From assembly GCF_903969135.1 (NCBI RefSeq), contig NZ_LR824569.1, forward strand, positions 4,981,001 through 5,045,000: a DNA stretch of 64,000 nt. The letters run 5' to 3'. Of this stretch, positions 52,374 through 61,127 are shown one piece after another. A program made the translations under genes and the position numbers. Source of the stretch: Chryseobacterium sp. JV274. GTDB lineage: Bacteria > Bacteroidota > Bacteroidia > Flavobacteriales > Weeksellaceae. Numbering within the stretch: position 1 is the stretch's first letter; every line of letters begins with the position of its first letter. The notes under the pieces were generated by a model that was given only the letters and a program-made list of their open reading frames with translations, searched no databases and had not been told where the DNA came from.

Positions 52374-52985
52374 TTATTTTTTGATTTTAGAAAAAACATA
52401 GAACATTTCTTCTGCAATTTGTAAGCTTCGCTTTGTATATACACCTGTTTGTTCAGGGGTGTTGTCTGAAACTTTTGGGTCTTCAAATGTGATAGGAATT
52501 CTTTTTTCTGCTCCGGGGATGAACGGACATCCGCCATCTGCCTGCGAACAGGTCATAATTGCTGCAAATCCGGAAACGGGATTGAAAGGACTGTCATATT
52601 TTTTTGAAAAACCTATAACGGGGAGGGTATTGTCATCATATTTTATGGCATATATGGGATTATCTGAAATTGCAATACTGAATACTGTAAAACCCTGCTC
52701 AGCTAAAGTTTCTGCTATCTTGGGGAATAATGCCGTTGTTTCCGTACCTCCGGAGTAGCTATGAACTCCCGGGATCGTAAAAAAAGCAGCCGCTGCCTGT
52801 GCCCAAACCTGCGTCAAATGACTACGGCGCGAATTGTGCGTGCAGATAAAATTCAGATTGACTTCCTTTCCCTCATTTACTTTTTGCTGAATGTAGCTAA
52901 TCAATGGTTCCAGAATCTCTTTTCTGCTGGTCTCTATATTTTCCCATTGTAAAGATTGAACCGTGTTTAATAATTCTTGATACAT
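52374..52985 (-). CDS. Arsenate reductase-like protein-tyrosine phosphatase
   Basis: A 203-residue low-molecular-weight phosphatase-fold protein. The CX5R P-loop is CTHNSRR (in [20 protein letters not shown], about residues 45-64), and the general-acid aspartate is probably the one in [15 protein letters not shown]. Such proteins in ars operons reduce arsenate to arsenite or act as phosphatases. Extra cysteines in [16 protein letters not shown] could supply the redox shuttle. It has 22 bases to the DUF6428 gene and 2 bases to the ACR3 gene. Confidence 0.85.
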   Translation of the reverse strand: MYQELLNTVQSLQWENIETSRKEILEPLISYIQQKVNEGKEVNLNFICTHNSRRSHLTQVWAQAAAAFFTIPGVHSYSGGTETTALFPKIAETLAEQGFTVFSIAISDNPIYAIKYDDNTLPVIGFSKKYDSPFNPVSGFAAIMTCSQADGGCPFIPGAEKRIPITFEDPKVSDNTPEQTGVYTKRSLQIAEEMFYVFSKIKK

Positions 52986-53007
52986 CTATCTATTTTATAA
53001 GGTTTAA

Positions 53008-53481
53008 TTAGCAGCAGCCTGAAGCCGGATTGCAAGCTGATGTTGGGTTTGCAGACAATTCAGAAAGATTTTTCTTTTGTTTTTCAGAAGGAATTCCGCA
53101 TGCTTCCTGAGCAAGACAGGCTGTTGTTTTGTTTTTCAGGACAAAATTTTTACCGTTAAATTCCAGATCATATTTACCGATAGTTTCTCCCTGATATTCT
53201 ACTTCAATTTCTGAATTTTCTATTCCCAGTTTTTCTTCAGAAAGTTGAATGATATGCAGCAGTTTTCCCGGTTTCAGACGGTGTTCATAATCATCAGCAT
53301 CCCATAGCTGAAAGTTGACCGCCTTTTCATTTCGGATTACACCGCCACAATCTATGAAGTTTTTTGTAATCTGACCTACTTCTGTTACATGGAAATGCTC
53401 AGGTACAAAAGTGCCGTTTTCCAATTGAAATTCTACATTTTCCAGTGTCGGGAGGATTTTTTTGATTTCGGATAGTTTCAT
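53008..53481 (-). CDS. DUF6428 family protein with Cys-rich tail
   Basis: A 157-residue protein I recognise as DUF6428, found next to arsenic genes in Bacteroidota. The body (HVTEVGQITKNFIDCGGVIR; NFQLWDADDYEHRLKPGKLL) is a compact alpha/beta domain. The C-terminal about 35 residues hold an unusual cysteine pattern (CLAQEACG, then SACNPASGCC), suggesting arsenite or metal binding. The gene begins behind its own copy of the ArsR operator at 53504-53515, separate from arsR. Role as an arsenic-binding accessory is inferred. Confidence 0.78.
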   Translation of the reverse strand: MKLSEIKKILPTLENVEFQLENGTFVPEHFHVTEVGQITKNFIDCGGVIRNEKAVNFQLWDADDYEHRLKPGKLLHIIQLSEEKLGIENSEIEVEYQGETIGKYDLEFNGKNFVLKNKTTACLAQEACGIPSEKQKKNLSELSANPTSACNPASGCC

Positions 53482-53503
53482 TAGATTAAAATTTATTAGT
53501 GCT

Positions 53504-53521
53504 ATATTGCAATATTACGAT
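53504..53521. promoter_or_regulatory. ArsR operator copy 2
   Basis: atattgcaatattacgat is identical to a stretch at 53887-53904 upstream of arsR. The core atattgcaatat is a perfect 12-bp palindrome. It lies between arsR and the DUF6428 gene, so the DUF6428-arsC-ACR3 unit likely has its own ArsR-controlled promoter. Confidence 0.65.
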
Positions 53522-53543
53522 TATGTTGTTCAAAAAAAATGCC

Positions 53544-53873
53544 TTAACAGCATTGTTTTATCGTAACATCCTGATTAAAAAACAGGTTGAATTCGTTTTG
53601 AAATTGTTTCCAGGTACTTTCATTAATACAGTAGCATACTGATTTTCCTTCAATTGAACCTTTGATGATTCCGATATTCTTCAGCTCTTTTAAATGTTGC
53701 GAGATAGTAGCCTGAGCCAAACCAAGCTCTTCAACCAAATCATTACAGATGCATGCCTTTTGATTAATAATATATTGTAAAATAGCTATTCTGGCAGGAT
53801 GTCCCAAAACTTTAAGAAGGGAAGCTAATCTGTTTTGTTCGTCAGTATAGATTTCTGTTTTAGTAACTCCCAT
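53544..53873 (-). CDS. ArsR/SmtB-family metal-sensing repressor
   Basis: A 109-residue winged-helix repressor (LASLLKVLGHPARIAILQYI; LVEELGLAQATISQHLKELK recognition helix). Likely arsenite-binding cysteines are the CIC in QKACICNDLVEE and perhaps the C-terminal VTIKQCC. It represses the ars genes until arsenite binds. The same palindrome appears before arsR and before the next gene, supporting control of both transcripts. Confidence 0.92.
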   Translation of the reverse strand: MGVTKTEIYTDEQNRLASLLKVLGHPARIAILQYIINQKACICNDLVEELGLAQATISQHLKELKNIGIIKGSIEGKSVCYCINESTWKQFQNEFNLFFNQDVTIKQCC

Positions 53874-53884
53874 TATTTTTATTT

Positions 53885-53904
53885 TAATATTGCAATATTA
53901 CGAT
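53885..53904. promoter_or_regulatory. ArsR operator copy 1
   Basis: taatattgcaatatta (53885-53900) is a perfect 16-bp palindrome 11 bases upstream of the arsR start. Its right half with the following cgat is repeated upstream of DUF6428. The region is A+T-rich and probably contains the arsR promoter. Confidence 0.7.
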
Positions 53905-54013
53905 ATTAAAATATAATAAACATAAAAAACTTAATTAATTTTAGCAATTTATTTTTAAATAATTGATTTGTAATTATTTAAAGTTATTTGATAAGGTATA
54001 ATGTCGAAAATAA

Positions 54014-54045
54014 AAAAGATGAAACAGAGATATGCTTCATCTTTT
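54014..54045 (-). terminator. Rho-independent terminator after the cyclic-nucleotide phosphodiesterase gene
   Basis: aaaagatgaa / ttcatctttt form a 10-bp stem with a 12-base loop, 8 bases past the stop codon at 54054 and followed by T-rich sequence on the minus strand. Confidence 0.75.
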
Positions 54046-54053
54046 GATTTGTT

Positions 54054-54998
54054 TTATGGTAAACTAATCTTTTTGCCTTGTTCCGGGAAAATATAATTTA
54101 CTTTTAAAGGATTGTTTTTCAAGAGTTCCTTTTTGATAAGTTCAGGGTTATCACCAGTTGGTTTTCTATGGGTAATTACAATACTGAGGCTTTCAAGGCT
54201 GCTTTGTCCTGTCTTTTCTTTCAGTTTGCTTAATTCTTCAATCAACAGATTAGGAGTAAGGTGGCCAAACAGCAGATGTTCAGGCTGGCTGTTTGGGAAA
54301 GAAACTTCTATTAATATGGTGTTCAGCTGTCTTTTTTTAACAAGAGGAGCGATAGTATTCCAAAGGAGATCAAGACGGTCGGACTTTTCGATGCGGTCAG
54401 CACCTGTATCGCCCAGATAAAGAAGATAATGATCATCTTTTCTTACCAGTGCAGCACTGCTTTTATAAGGATTTACATGGCTCAGTTCATAGCCTGTTAT
54501 AAAAAACGGAGTTTTGGGAGCCGGGATTTCAGTTCCTTCCTGAAGTTCATTATAATGGTATTTTCCAAGGATAGGTTTTTGACCCTGATCGGCAAAATTA
54601 ATCCAGGTATCCGTGATGAAATAGTGATTTTGTAAAATCTGAATCACCGGAGCTATAGCGAAAATATCCTTTTTAGAATCTGCCGGAGAATTGATGATAA
54701 GCCCTGATAAATGATCCAAATGACCATGGGATACAAAATATCCTTTTATCTGATCCTTGAGAACTGTTTCTGCAGATCCGTCAAGACTTTTCAGTTGAAT
54801 AGCTTTTCGTATTCCTGCATTTACGGTACCGGCATCAAGGCAGAGAAATGCATTGTTTTTCGGAGCGCCTACCAGATAGGCTGATAAATTGTCTTCCTGC
54901 TCTCCACCATAAATCCCTAAGGGAATGACATCAAAATTTTGTGCATGGCAAATAATATTCAGAAGAAGAGCTAATAAAGAAACTGCTGTTTTTTTCAT
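54054..54998 (-). CDS. Secreted class II 3',5'-cyclic-nucleotide phosphodiesterase
   Basis: A 314-residue protein started at ATG 54998 with a signal peptide (VSLLALLLNIICHAQ). It has a metallo-beta-lactamase fold of the class II phosphodiesterase family: the zinc motif SHGHLDHLSGLI near residue 90, LLYLGDTGADRIEK and LLFGHLTPNLLIEELS, as in yeast Pde1 and Vibrio CpdP. These enzymes hydrolyse cAMP to AMP. A periplasmic or secreted location is typical for the bacterial members. It stands alone with its own terminator. Physiological role in flavobacteria is not established. Confidence 0.87.
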   Translation of the reverse strand: MKKTAVSLLALLLNIICHAQNFDVIPLGIYGGEQEDNLSAYLVGAPKNNAFLCLDAGTVNAGIRKAIQLKSLDGSAETVLKDQIKGYFVSHGHLDHLSGLIINSPADSKKDIFAIAPVIQILQNHYFITDTWINFADQGQKPILGKYHYNELQEGTEIPAPKTPFFITGYELSHVNPYKSSAALVRKDDHYLLYLGDTGADRIEKSDRLDLLWNTIAPLVKKRQLNTILIEVSFPNSQPEHLLFGHLTPNLLIEELSKLKEKTGQSSLESLSIVITHRKPTGDNPELIKKELLKNNPLKVNYIFPEQGKKISLP

Positions 54999-55197
54999 AA
55001 TACTTACACTGGAAACCATCCTTTACTTGATGGACAGAGCAAATTTACGTTATTTTTTGGCGACTGCCTTTCAGTTGTATTAACAAATAGAGCATAATTC
55101 GGGTAAGTATTTTAAAATCTGACTAGATAATACTTTGTCTTATAAATGAATAAAGCCCGCCGAACAATCAGCAGACTTTTCTATTTGGAAAATTATT

Positions 55198-56319
55198 TTA
55201 TTGCGGTTGCTGCTGCGTTACACAATGTACCATTCCGCCATTGGCAAATAAATTACGGCAGTCTATTCCAACAACCTGTTTACCGGGATACAGCTGTTGG
55301 ATAATATTGTTGGCAACGGCATCATTCGGATCATTATAATTAGGGACCAATACGCGGTTGTTTGCGATGTAATAATTGATGTAAGAAGCACGGCCTACAT
55401 TTTTTCCGTAAGTGGTTATCACATCATTTCTTGTTAACGGAACTTTTACAAACTGGTAAGGAGAACCATTTTTTGCAGTAGCATCATATAATTTATCAAT
55501 GTCGCCGTCAGGAACCTGCCAGTAGTTAAGATCATCAGGATTCATTGTGATAATAGTAGATGAATTTGCAAATCGGGCAAAACCGTCAATATGCATATCG
55601 GTGATATCAAGACCCGCTTTTCCATTCAGCCAGATAAATTTAGTTACGCCTAGGTTTTTGGTAAAAATAGCTTCTGCCTGTTGTTGCGTCATCCCAGGAT
55701 TTCTGTTGTTATTAAGGATGGAACTTTTACAGGCCATCAATACTCCGTTTCCGTCAATTTCTACACTTCCGCCTTCATTGATCATCACAGAATTGAGGTT
55801 GATTTTAGGTATATTGGTGTCTGTCGCTATTTTTGAAGGAATTGCATTACACCTGCTGTAATCGGCTTTGTTACCCCAGCCGTTAAATCCCCAGTCCTGA
55901 ATGTATAGCTGGCCATTTTGATCCTTTACATAAATGGGGCCATTATCTCTTACCCAAAAATCATCTGTCTGATAAAGCTTGAAATTGATATTGGTAAGGG
56001 GAACTCCTGCATTGTTTAATAACCCTGTGATACGAGCTTTTTCTATACTGTCGTAAGCAATGATATGAACTTTTTCACTTTGTACAAGTTCTTTGGTCAT
56101 TGCTACCCAGGTTGCATCCAATCGGTTACGGTAAGTCGTTCCATACTGATAATGGTGAGGCCATTGAAGCCATGTTCCTTCGTGTGGAGCTGATTCTTCA
56201 GGCATTTTGTAAGCAGCAGCACCGGGATTTGTTGTATCTGGAGGTTCTGGTAATTGTGTCTGAGAACAGGAAAGTAAAATAGCTGGTAATAACAGTGACA
56301 TGATTTTCTTTTTTTGCAT
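55198..56319 (-). CDS. Agmatine deiminase-family lipoprotein (peptidyl-arginine deiminase-like)
   Basis: A 373-residue protein started at ATG 56319 with a lipoprotein signal (SLLLPAILLSC). It belongs to the agmatine/peptidyl-arginine deiminase family: WLQWPHHYQYG, DDFWVRDNGPIYV, EGGSVEIDGNGVLM, MHIDGFARFAN and the catalytic cysteine Cys366 in GGMVHCVTQQ. It would convert agmatine to N-carbamoylputrescine, or citrullinate arginine in peptides, at the cell surface. Standard agmatine deiminases are cytoplasmic, so the export signal is unusual. It is encoded 70 bases after an AraC/GyrI regulator on the same strand. Confidence 0.87.
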   Translation of the reverse strand: MQKKKIMSLLLPAILLSCSQTQLPEPPDTTNPGAAAYKMPEESAPHEGTWLQWPHHYQYGTTYRNRLDATWVAMTKELVQSEKVHIIAYDSIEKARITGLLNNAGVPLTNINFKLYQTDDFWVRDNGPIYVKDQNGQLYIQDWGFNGWGNKADYSRCNAIPSKIATDTNIPKINLNSVMINEGGSVEIDGNGVLMACKSSILNNNRNPGMTQQQAEAIFTKNLGVTKFIWLNGKAGLDITDMHIDGFARFANSSTIITMNPDDLNYWQVPDGDIDKLYDATAKNGSPYQFVKVPLTRNDVITTYGKNVGRASYINYYIANNRVLVPNYNDPNDAVANNIIQQLYPGKQVVGIDCRNLFANGGMVHCVTQQQPQ

Positions 56320-56389
56320 AATTGGTTGATTTTTTAACAGGGCAAAATTAGATCGATAAAAATGTGAAAACTTGTCCCAAATTGACAAC

Positions 56390-57214
56390 TTACTTCAAAG
56401 GCAGTAAAATATAAGTTAACTGATTTTCCTGTTTATCTTCATTGTCAGCATGTCTTTCGTACTTTTCTATGATAGGAGCGTGTGAAAATTCAAGACCGGA
56501 ATTAAAAATCCAGCGGGAATAGATTTTAGTATATGTTTCGTCTATTGTTTCATAGCTGCCTGTATGGGTAAAGCGGGCATATTTCCCTCCAAATATTGTT
56601 TTTGAAGGCAGTTTTTTGTTGATAGACTGTACAGAAGAACATGCATCATACCGGCAGTTGATTTCTGTTTTAATCAAGGGTTCGTCTGCTATTACGCCAA
56701 AATATTCTGTTCCGGAATCGGGAAACTTATTTTCCATAAATTTTTTCCACAGTACTTCAATTTCTTCGTTGTTATAATAGGTTTTAATACTCTGATAGTA
56801 TACCTGCAATAATTTAAGATAGACAATCTCCGGCTCCAGCAGTTCATCAGATGTTATCGGAATGATCTCGTCTTCACATAAAAGTTTTTCCTTACTTAAT
56901 CTTGCTGCTTTTGGAGAAATCCCGAAATGCTGTTTAAAAGCTTTGGAAAAAGAAGCGATATTGGAAAAACCTACTTCAATAGCAATAGAGGTGAGATTTT
57001 CCTGGGTATAAAGAATCCGTTTATAAGCATTTTCTACCTTTAATCTTTGCTGAAAAGCACCTATTGTTTCTCCGCAGCTGTACTTAAAAATACGCTGGAT
57101 ATTCCGGTAAGAATAATGTGAGATATCTTCCAGTTCCTTTACAGAAACAGGCCGGTCATAATTCTTTTCCATGAAATTGATAACTCTGTAAATAGAATTC
57201 AGGTTGTCTTCCAT
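56390..57214 (-). CDS. AraC-type regulator with GyrI-like effector-binding domain
   Basis: A 274-residue regulator with the domains in Rob/SoxS-like order: an N-terminal double helix-turn-helix (about 8-105, VKELEDISHYSYRNIQRIFK; SIAIEVGFSNIASFSKAFKQ; HFGISPKAARLS) and a C-terminal GyrI-like small-molecule-binding domain (about 125-274, EPLIKTEINCRYDACSSV; GGKYARFTHTGSYETIDETY). It senses a hydrophobic or cationic ligand. Being directly upstream of the agmatine deiminase-like gene, it may control that gene; this is inferred. Confidence 0.88.
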   Translation of the reverse strand: MEDNLNSIYRVINFMEKNYDRPVSVKELEDISHYSYRNIQRIFKYSCGETIGAFQQRLKVENAYKRILYTQENLTSIAIEVGFSNIASFSKAFKQHFGISPKAARLSKEKLLCEDEIIPITSDELLEPEIVYLKLLQVYYQSIKTYYNNEEIEVLWKKFMENKFPDSGTEYFGVIADEPLIKTEINCRYDACSSVQSINKKLPSKTIFGGKYARFTHTGSYETIDETYTKIYSRWIFNSGLEFSHAPIIEKYERHADNEDKQENQLTYILLPLK

Positions 57215-57382
57215 AAGCTTTGAAATTTTCAGAAATAAACAGCTGGAAATAATTTACAAATAAAAGAAATAAAAAAATGTCTTAGCAATATTGTATTTTA
57301 GCTTTCGGTAAAAATAAATTTCAGCATAAAAATTTTTGCCATTTTAAAAACCAAAAACCGACCAAAAAACTTGAAATAAACC

Positions 57383-57631
57383 ATGGAAAAAGAATTATCA
57401 CAATTAACAGATCATGAATTATTAGAAAAGAAAAAAGAAATCAAATCCAATAATATTCTCAATGCTGTGCTTCTGGGAGTAATGGTAGGTATTTCGATTT
57501 ATAGCACTATAACTGGCGGCTTTGGATTTTTGACCGTTTTGCCATTATTTTTTGTAGGTTCTATTGCCAGCCGCTGGAATAAAAATAAGAAACAATTAGA
57601 AGAAGAATTAAACTCCAGAAATCTGAAATAA
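57383..57631 (+). CDS. Small two-span membrane protein
   Basis: An 82-residue protein with charged ends and a central hydrophobic hairpin (ILNAVLLGVMVGISIYSTIT; FLTVLPLFFVGSIASRW). I recognise no specific family; small proteins of this layout are common in Bacteroidota. The stop codon directly abuts the start of the SnoaL-like gene, so the two are translationally coupled. Confidence 0.6.
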   Translation: MEKELSQLTDHELLEKKKEIKSNNILNAVLLGVMVGISIYSTITGGFGFLTVLPLFFVGSIASRWNKNKKQLEEELNSRNLK

Positions 57632-58039
57632 ATGCAGGACTTTAACAGACAAACAGAAGAAGGGGCAGTAGCTTATTTCCGCGATTGTATAAAAAACGGA
57701 GATGTTGCAGGAGCATTAAGCTGTTTTCATCCTGAAGCAGTCTATATAGACAGAGAAGGGAAGGAGCTGAGAGGTCTTGAACAGATAGAATTGGCCATGA
57801 ATGAAATCTGCAGGTTAAAGCTGGATATTCAGGGAGAAGTTTCCCATGTGACCGTTGTGAATGATCTTGCGATGTGGGTTGATCAGTGGGAAATGACAGG
57901 AATTGCTCCGAATGGACATTCTATACACATGACCGGTCATACTTCGTGCATTATGAAAAGAAATGAAAACGGGGAGTGGCTGTGGCTGGTTGACAATCCT
58001 TTTGGAGCTGCTATACTTAAAAATGATAATATGGTATAA
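57632..58039 (+). CDS. SnoaL-like / NTF2-fold protein
   Basis: A 135-residue NTF2-like protein (VAYFRDCIKNGDVAGALSCF; DREGKELRGLEQIELAMNEI; MTGHTSCIMKRNENGEWLWL). The fold is a small cone with a ligand pocket found in isomerases, hydrolases and non-enzymatic sensors; the ligand is unknown. It begins at the base after the preceding gene's stop codon. Similar proteins often follow an AraC regulator, but here the two genes read away from the divergent AraC gene. Confidence 0.8.
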   Translation: MQDFNRQTEEGAVAYFRDCIKNGDVAGALSCFHPEAVYIDREGKELRGLEQIELAMNEICRLKLDIQGEVSHVTVVNDLAMWVDQWEMTGIAPNGHSIHMTGHTSCIMKRNENGEWLWLVDNPFGAAILKNDNMV

Positions 58040-58052
58040 AGTCTGATTTCTG

Positions 58053-58085
58053 ACCCTTGGCAAGGTTTCAAACCTTGACAAGGGT
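58053..58085. repeat. Palindromic repeat element
   Basis: Two 16-base arms around one central base pair at 15 of 16 positions (acccttggcaaggttt / aaaccttgacaagggt). No T-run follows, so it is more like a REP-type palindrome than a terminator. It resembles the ccttgtcaaggtttgaaacctt sequences dispersed in Bacteroidota. Confidence 0.55.
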
Positions 58086-58113
58086 TGGGACAAAGTCTTT
58101 CAGAAACAAAATA

Positions 58114-58144
58114 AAAAACCTTCAGAACTGTTCTGAAGGTTTTT
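58114..58144. terminator. Bidirectional terminator
   Basis: A perfect 14-bp stem (aaaaaccttcagaa / ttctgaaggttttt) with a 3-base loop lies between the convergent SnoaL-like and AAA genes. Confidence 0.88.
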
Positions 58145-58170
58145 ATATTTAATCTATTGGATACTGATTT

Positions 58171-59625
58171 TTAATTGCGTAAAAACTGACCAATTCCAGG
58201 TGAATCAAAAGTAAAGGCATTTTGATTTTCAGACTTATCAATTTTATTGCTGATAGTCAATGCCCACAATACTAATTCTTTACAGAAATTCTGATCTTCC
58301 GGACTCAGTTCAGACGTATTTTCTTCCACCACGGCTGCCAGAGGAGCAATCTTATCGAGTTTAGCATAAAACTCTTCATCGGTATCATTATAATTAAGCT
58401 CCAGATGATTTTTATTGAACCATCTGATCAGGTCGGTATAAGGTGTTTTGATCCCTTCTTTTTCCAGTTTGGAGATACGCGGGAAGAGACTTTCAAATTG
58501 GGTCATCACCGCTTTGTCAATTAATATTTTGGCAACATAATCAGCGCCTTCCTGTTCTCCTTCGTAAACCAGTTCAATTTTTCCTGTGATGGATGGAATG
58601 ATCGATATAAAATCAAGCAGACGGACAGTGGTTCGCTCAGCTCCGGATTCAATCAAACGTAATTTAGCGGCTGCAATTAAGTTTTCCATAGCGTTGATGG
58701 TCAGACGGGCACTCACACCACTTTTTGCATCTACATATTCACTGATACGTGCTGCAAAAGCGACTTCCTCTAAAAGATCTTTCGCCAGGTCAGGAATCTG
58801 TATCTGTGCTTTATCTTCAGCAGAAATCAATGCTTCCTGCTCTGTAATCTGGCGAGCAAGAGCAATTGTTTTTGGATAGTGGGTGAAAATCTGAGACCCT
58901 ATTCTGTCTTTCAATGGCGTTACAATACTTCCTCTGTTGGTATAATCTTCCGGATTGGCTGTGAAAACAAACTGAATATCAAGAGGCATTCTCAGCTGGA
59001 AACCACGGATCTGAATATCACCTTCCTGCAAAATATTAAACAGGGAAACCTGGATGCGTGCCTGTAAATCCGGAAGTTCATTTAAAACAAAAATAGAACG
59101 GTTGGCACGTGGGATCATTCCGTAATGCAAAACACGTTCGTCGGAATATGGTAATTTTAAAGTAGCCGCTTTGATGGGGTCTATATCTCCAATTAAATCA
59201 GCCACATTCACATCCGGAGTTGCTAATTTTTCATAGAAACGATGGGAGCGGTGTACCCATGAAATCGGAGTTTCATCACCCAGTTCTGCAATGAGATCTT
59301 TGGCAAATTTTGAAATGGGCAGGAATGGGCTGTCATTGATCTCAGAGCCTTTTACAATAGGCATATACTCATCAAGCAGATTGACCATGCTTCTTGCGAT
59401 TTTTGTTTTTGCCTGTCCGCGTAATCCCAATAAATTGATGTGGTGGCCGGCAAGAATGGCTTTTTTCAATTGGGGAACCACCGTGTCTTCATATCCCCAA
59501 AGTCCTTCAAATACAGGTTCTTTAGCTTTAATCCTGGTAATCAGGTTCGCCTGGATTTCCTCATTAATCGTTTTATGGGTATAACCGGAATCTTTTAATT
59601 CTTTGAATGTAATATCGTTTTTCAT
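58171..59625 (-). CDS. MoxR/magnesium-chelatase-like AAA+ ATPase
   Basis: A 484-residue AAA+ protein. The Walker A is HINLLGLRGQAKTKIAR (the GxxGxAKT form usual in MoxR and chelatase-type proteins), Walker B is RSIFVLNELPDL, and the sensor region is VFTANPEDYTNRGSIVTPLK followed by DRIGSQIFTHYP. A long C-terminal helical region (350-484) is extra. MoxR-type ATPases act with a VWA protein to load metals or remodel complexes. The VWA gene is 69 bases upstream on the same strand, and the pair is probably one operon. Confidence 0.85.
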   Translation of the reverse strand: MKNDITFKELKDSGYTHKTINEEIQANLITRIKAKEPVFEGLWGYEDTVVPQLKKAILAGHHINLLGLRGQAKTKIARSMVNLLDEYMPIVKGSEINDSPFLPISKFAKDLIAELGDETPISWVHRSHRFYEKLATPDVNVADLIGDIDPIKAATLKLPYSDERVLHYGMIPRANRSIFVLNELPDLQARIQVSLFNILQEGDIQIRGFQLRMPLDIQFVFTANPEDYTNRGSIVTPLKDRIGSQIFTHYPKTIALARQITEQEALISAEDKAQIQIPDLAKDLLEEVAFAARISEYVDAKSGVSARLTINAMENLIAAAKLRLIESGAERTTVRLLDFISIIPSITGKIELVYEGEQEGADYVAKILIDKAVMTQFESLFPRISKLEKEGIKTPYTDLIRWFNKNHLELNYNDTDEEFYAKLDKIAPLAAVVEENTSELSPEDQNFCKELVLWALTISNKIDKSENQNAFTFDSPGIGQFLRN

Positions 59626-59694
59626 TTTCTTGTACTGCTAATTATCTGGTAAGATTTTTCTTGTAATGCTTTGATGAAGTCTGAAATCCGACCT

Positions 59695-60834
59695 CTATAT
59701 TCTTCTTATTCTGTTTTTTTCGTAATCCTCGAAGATCATTTGTCCTAAACCTGATAGCCCTGTCAGAAATGCTTTTCCTTTGTTTTGAGCGGTAAACTCT
59801 TCTACAAACTGACGCAGATAGGGGTCCTGGGCAATCATAAAAGTAGTGATGGGGATTTTCAATTTTCTGGCCTGTGCTGCTCTGTTGAGACATTGGGTAA
59901 CAATCTTTTCATCCAGACCAAAACTATTCATATAAAACTCACCGCTGGGCAGCTGAATGCAGCTCGGTTTTCCGTCGGTGATCATAAAAATCTGTTTGTT
60001 GGTATTTCTTTTTCTGCGGAGAATATCCATTGCCAGCTCCAGACCGGCTACAGTATTGGTATGGTAAGGCCCTACTTTTAAATAGGGAAGGTCTTTGATC
60101 TTGATGGGCCATGCTTCATTTCCAAAAACGATGATATCAATGGAATCTTTGGGGTATTTCCGTTTAATCAGTTCTACAAGTGCCATGGCAACCTTTTTCG
60201 CTGGTGTAATACGGTCCTCACCATATAAGATCATAGAGTGGCTGATGTCGATCATGAGGACGGTACTCATTTGTGCCTTATGTTTGGTTTCTTCTACAAT
60301 GAGATCGTCTTCCGTAAGACGCAGGTCTGAAATTCCGTTATTGATCTGGGCATTTTTTAAGCTTTCAGTCATGTTTACAGCTGTTAGATCGTCTCCATAT
60401 TGGAAGGAACGGTTTTCACCATCGCGCTCGTCACCAATTCCTGTTTTGCTGGTACGGTGATTTCCTGCTCCGTTTTTCTTCAGCTTTCCAAATATTTGAT
60501 CTAAAGCATATTCACGAAGGGCAGCTTCCAGTTTTGGAGTTAATATATTTTTACCTTTTCCACTTCCGGTATTGCCTTCTTCAGGATTTTCCTCTTTGAT
60601 ATAACCTCTTTTTTTCAAATCTTCTTCAAAATCCTGAAGGGTGTATTCCTCGTCGAAAATGTCATATTCCTTATCTAGCATATCAAGCCATTCAAAGGCT
60701 TCCTCAAGATCTCCGGAGGTATGGGTGAGCAAATCTTTGAAAACATCAAAGACCCGGTCAAAATGTGATATTTCCTCCGGCACATGTTTACTGAATATAA
60801 AGCCTTTCTGAGGATTAAAATTTTTATCTGTCAT
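59695..60834 (-). CDS. VWA-domain protein, partner of the MoxR-like ATPase
   Basis: A 379-residue cytoplasmic protein. Its N-terminal half is charged and helical (EISHFDRVFDVFKDLLTHTS), and the C-terminal half is a von Willebrand factor A domain (about 190-379) with MIDAS motif MIDISHSMILYGED, the threonine in AGLELAMD-type context and IFMITDGKPSCI. This is the CobT/BchD-like arrangement in which the ATPase and the metal-binding VWA protein form a complex. No signal or membrane anchor is visible. Client unknown. Confidence 0.85.
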   Translation of the reverse strand: MTDKNFNPQKGFIFSKHVPEEISHFDRVFDVFKDLLTHTSGDLEEAFEWLDMLDKEYDIFDEEYTLQDFEEDLKKRGYIKEENPEEGNTGSGKGKNILTPKLEAALREYALDQIFGKLKKNGAGNHRTSKTGIGDERDGENRSFQYGDDLTAVNMTESLKNAQINNGISDLRLTEDDLIVEETKHKAQMSTVLMIDISHSMILYGEDRITPAKKVAMALVELIKRKYPKDSIDIIVFGNEAWPIKIKDLPYLKVGPYHTNTVAGLELAMDILRRKRNTNKQIFMITDGKPSCIQLPSGEFYMNSFGLDEKIVTQCLNRAAQARKLKIPITTFMIAQDPYLRQFVEEFTAQNKGKAFLTGLSGLGQMIFEDYEKNRIRRI

Positions 60835-61127
60835 AAGATGATGAAGCTGTTTTGCTGTTATTGGGTTTTGAATATTTCAGTTGATCATACAATGAAACTG
60901 CCTGAAGTATTCTGTATACCTTTACTTTGTTTCAAACTGAAAAGTTAGGAAAATATCACTTGAAGATTCCTCCAGAGAAATAGAAAAAACTAATGGTGGT
61001 GATATGGAATAAGAATATAATAACGTATTGTTGTAATAAAATCTAAAGTATTCTTTACCATAGATTGATATTAAAAAATGTACAAATAAAGATTTGTACA
61101 TTTTAAATTATTGGAGAAAATTGATTT

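Noticed and set aside
58171..59625. Walker A of the MoxR-like ATPase seemed defective (alanine before the lysine)
   Set aside because: GxxGxAKT is the usual form in MoxR and chelatase-type AAA+ proteins, so nothing is missing.
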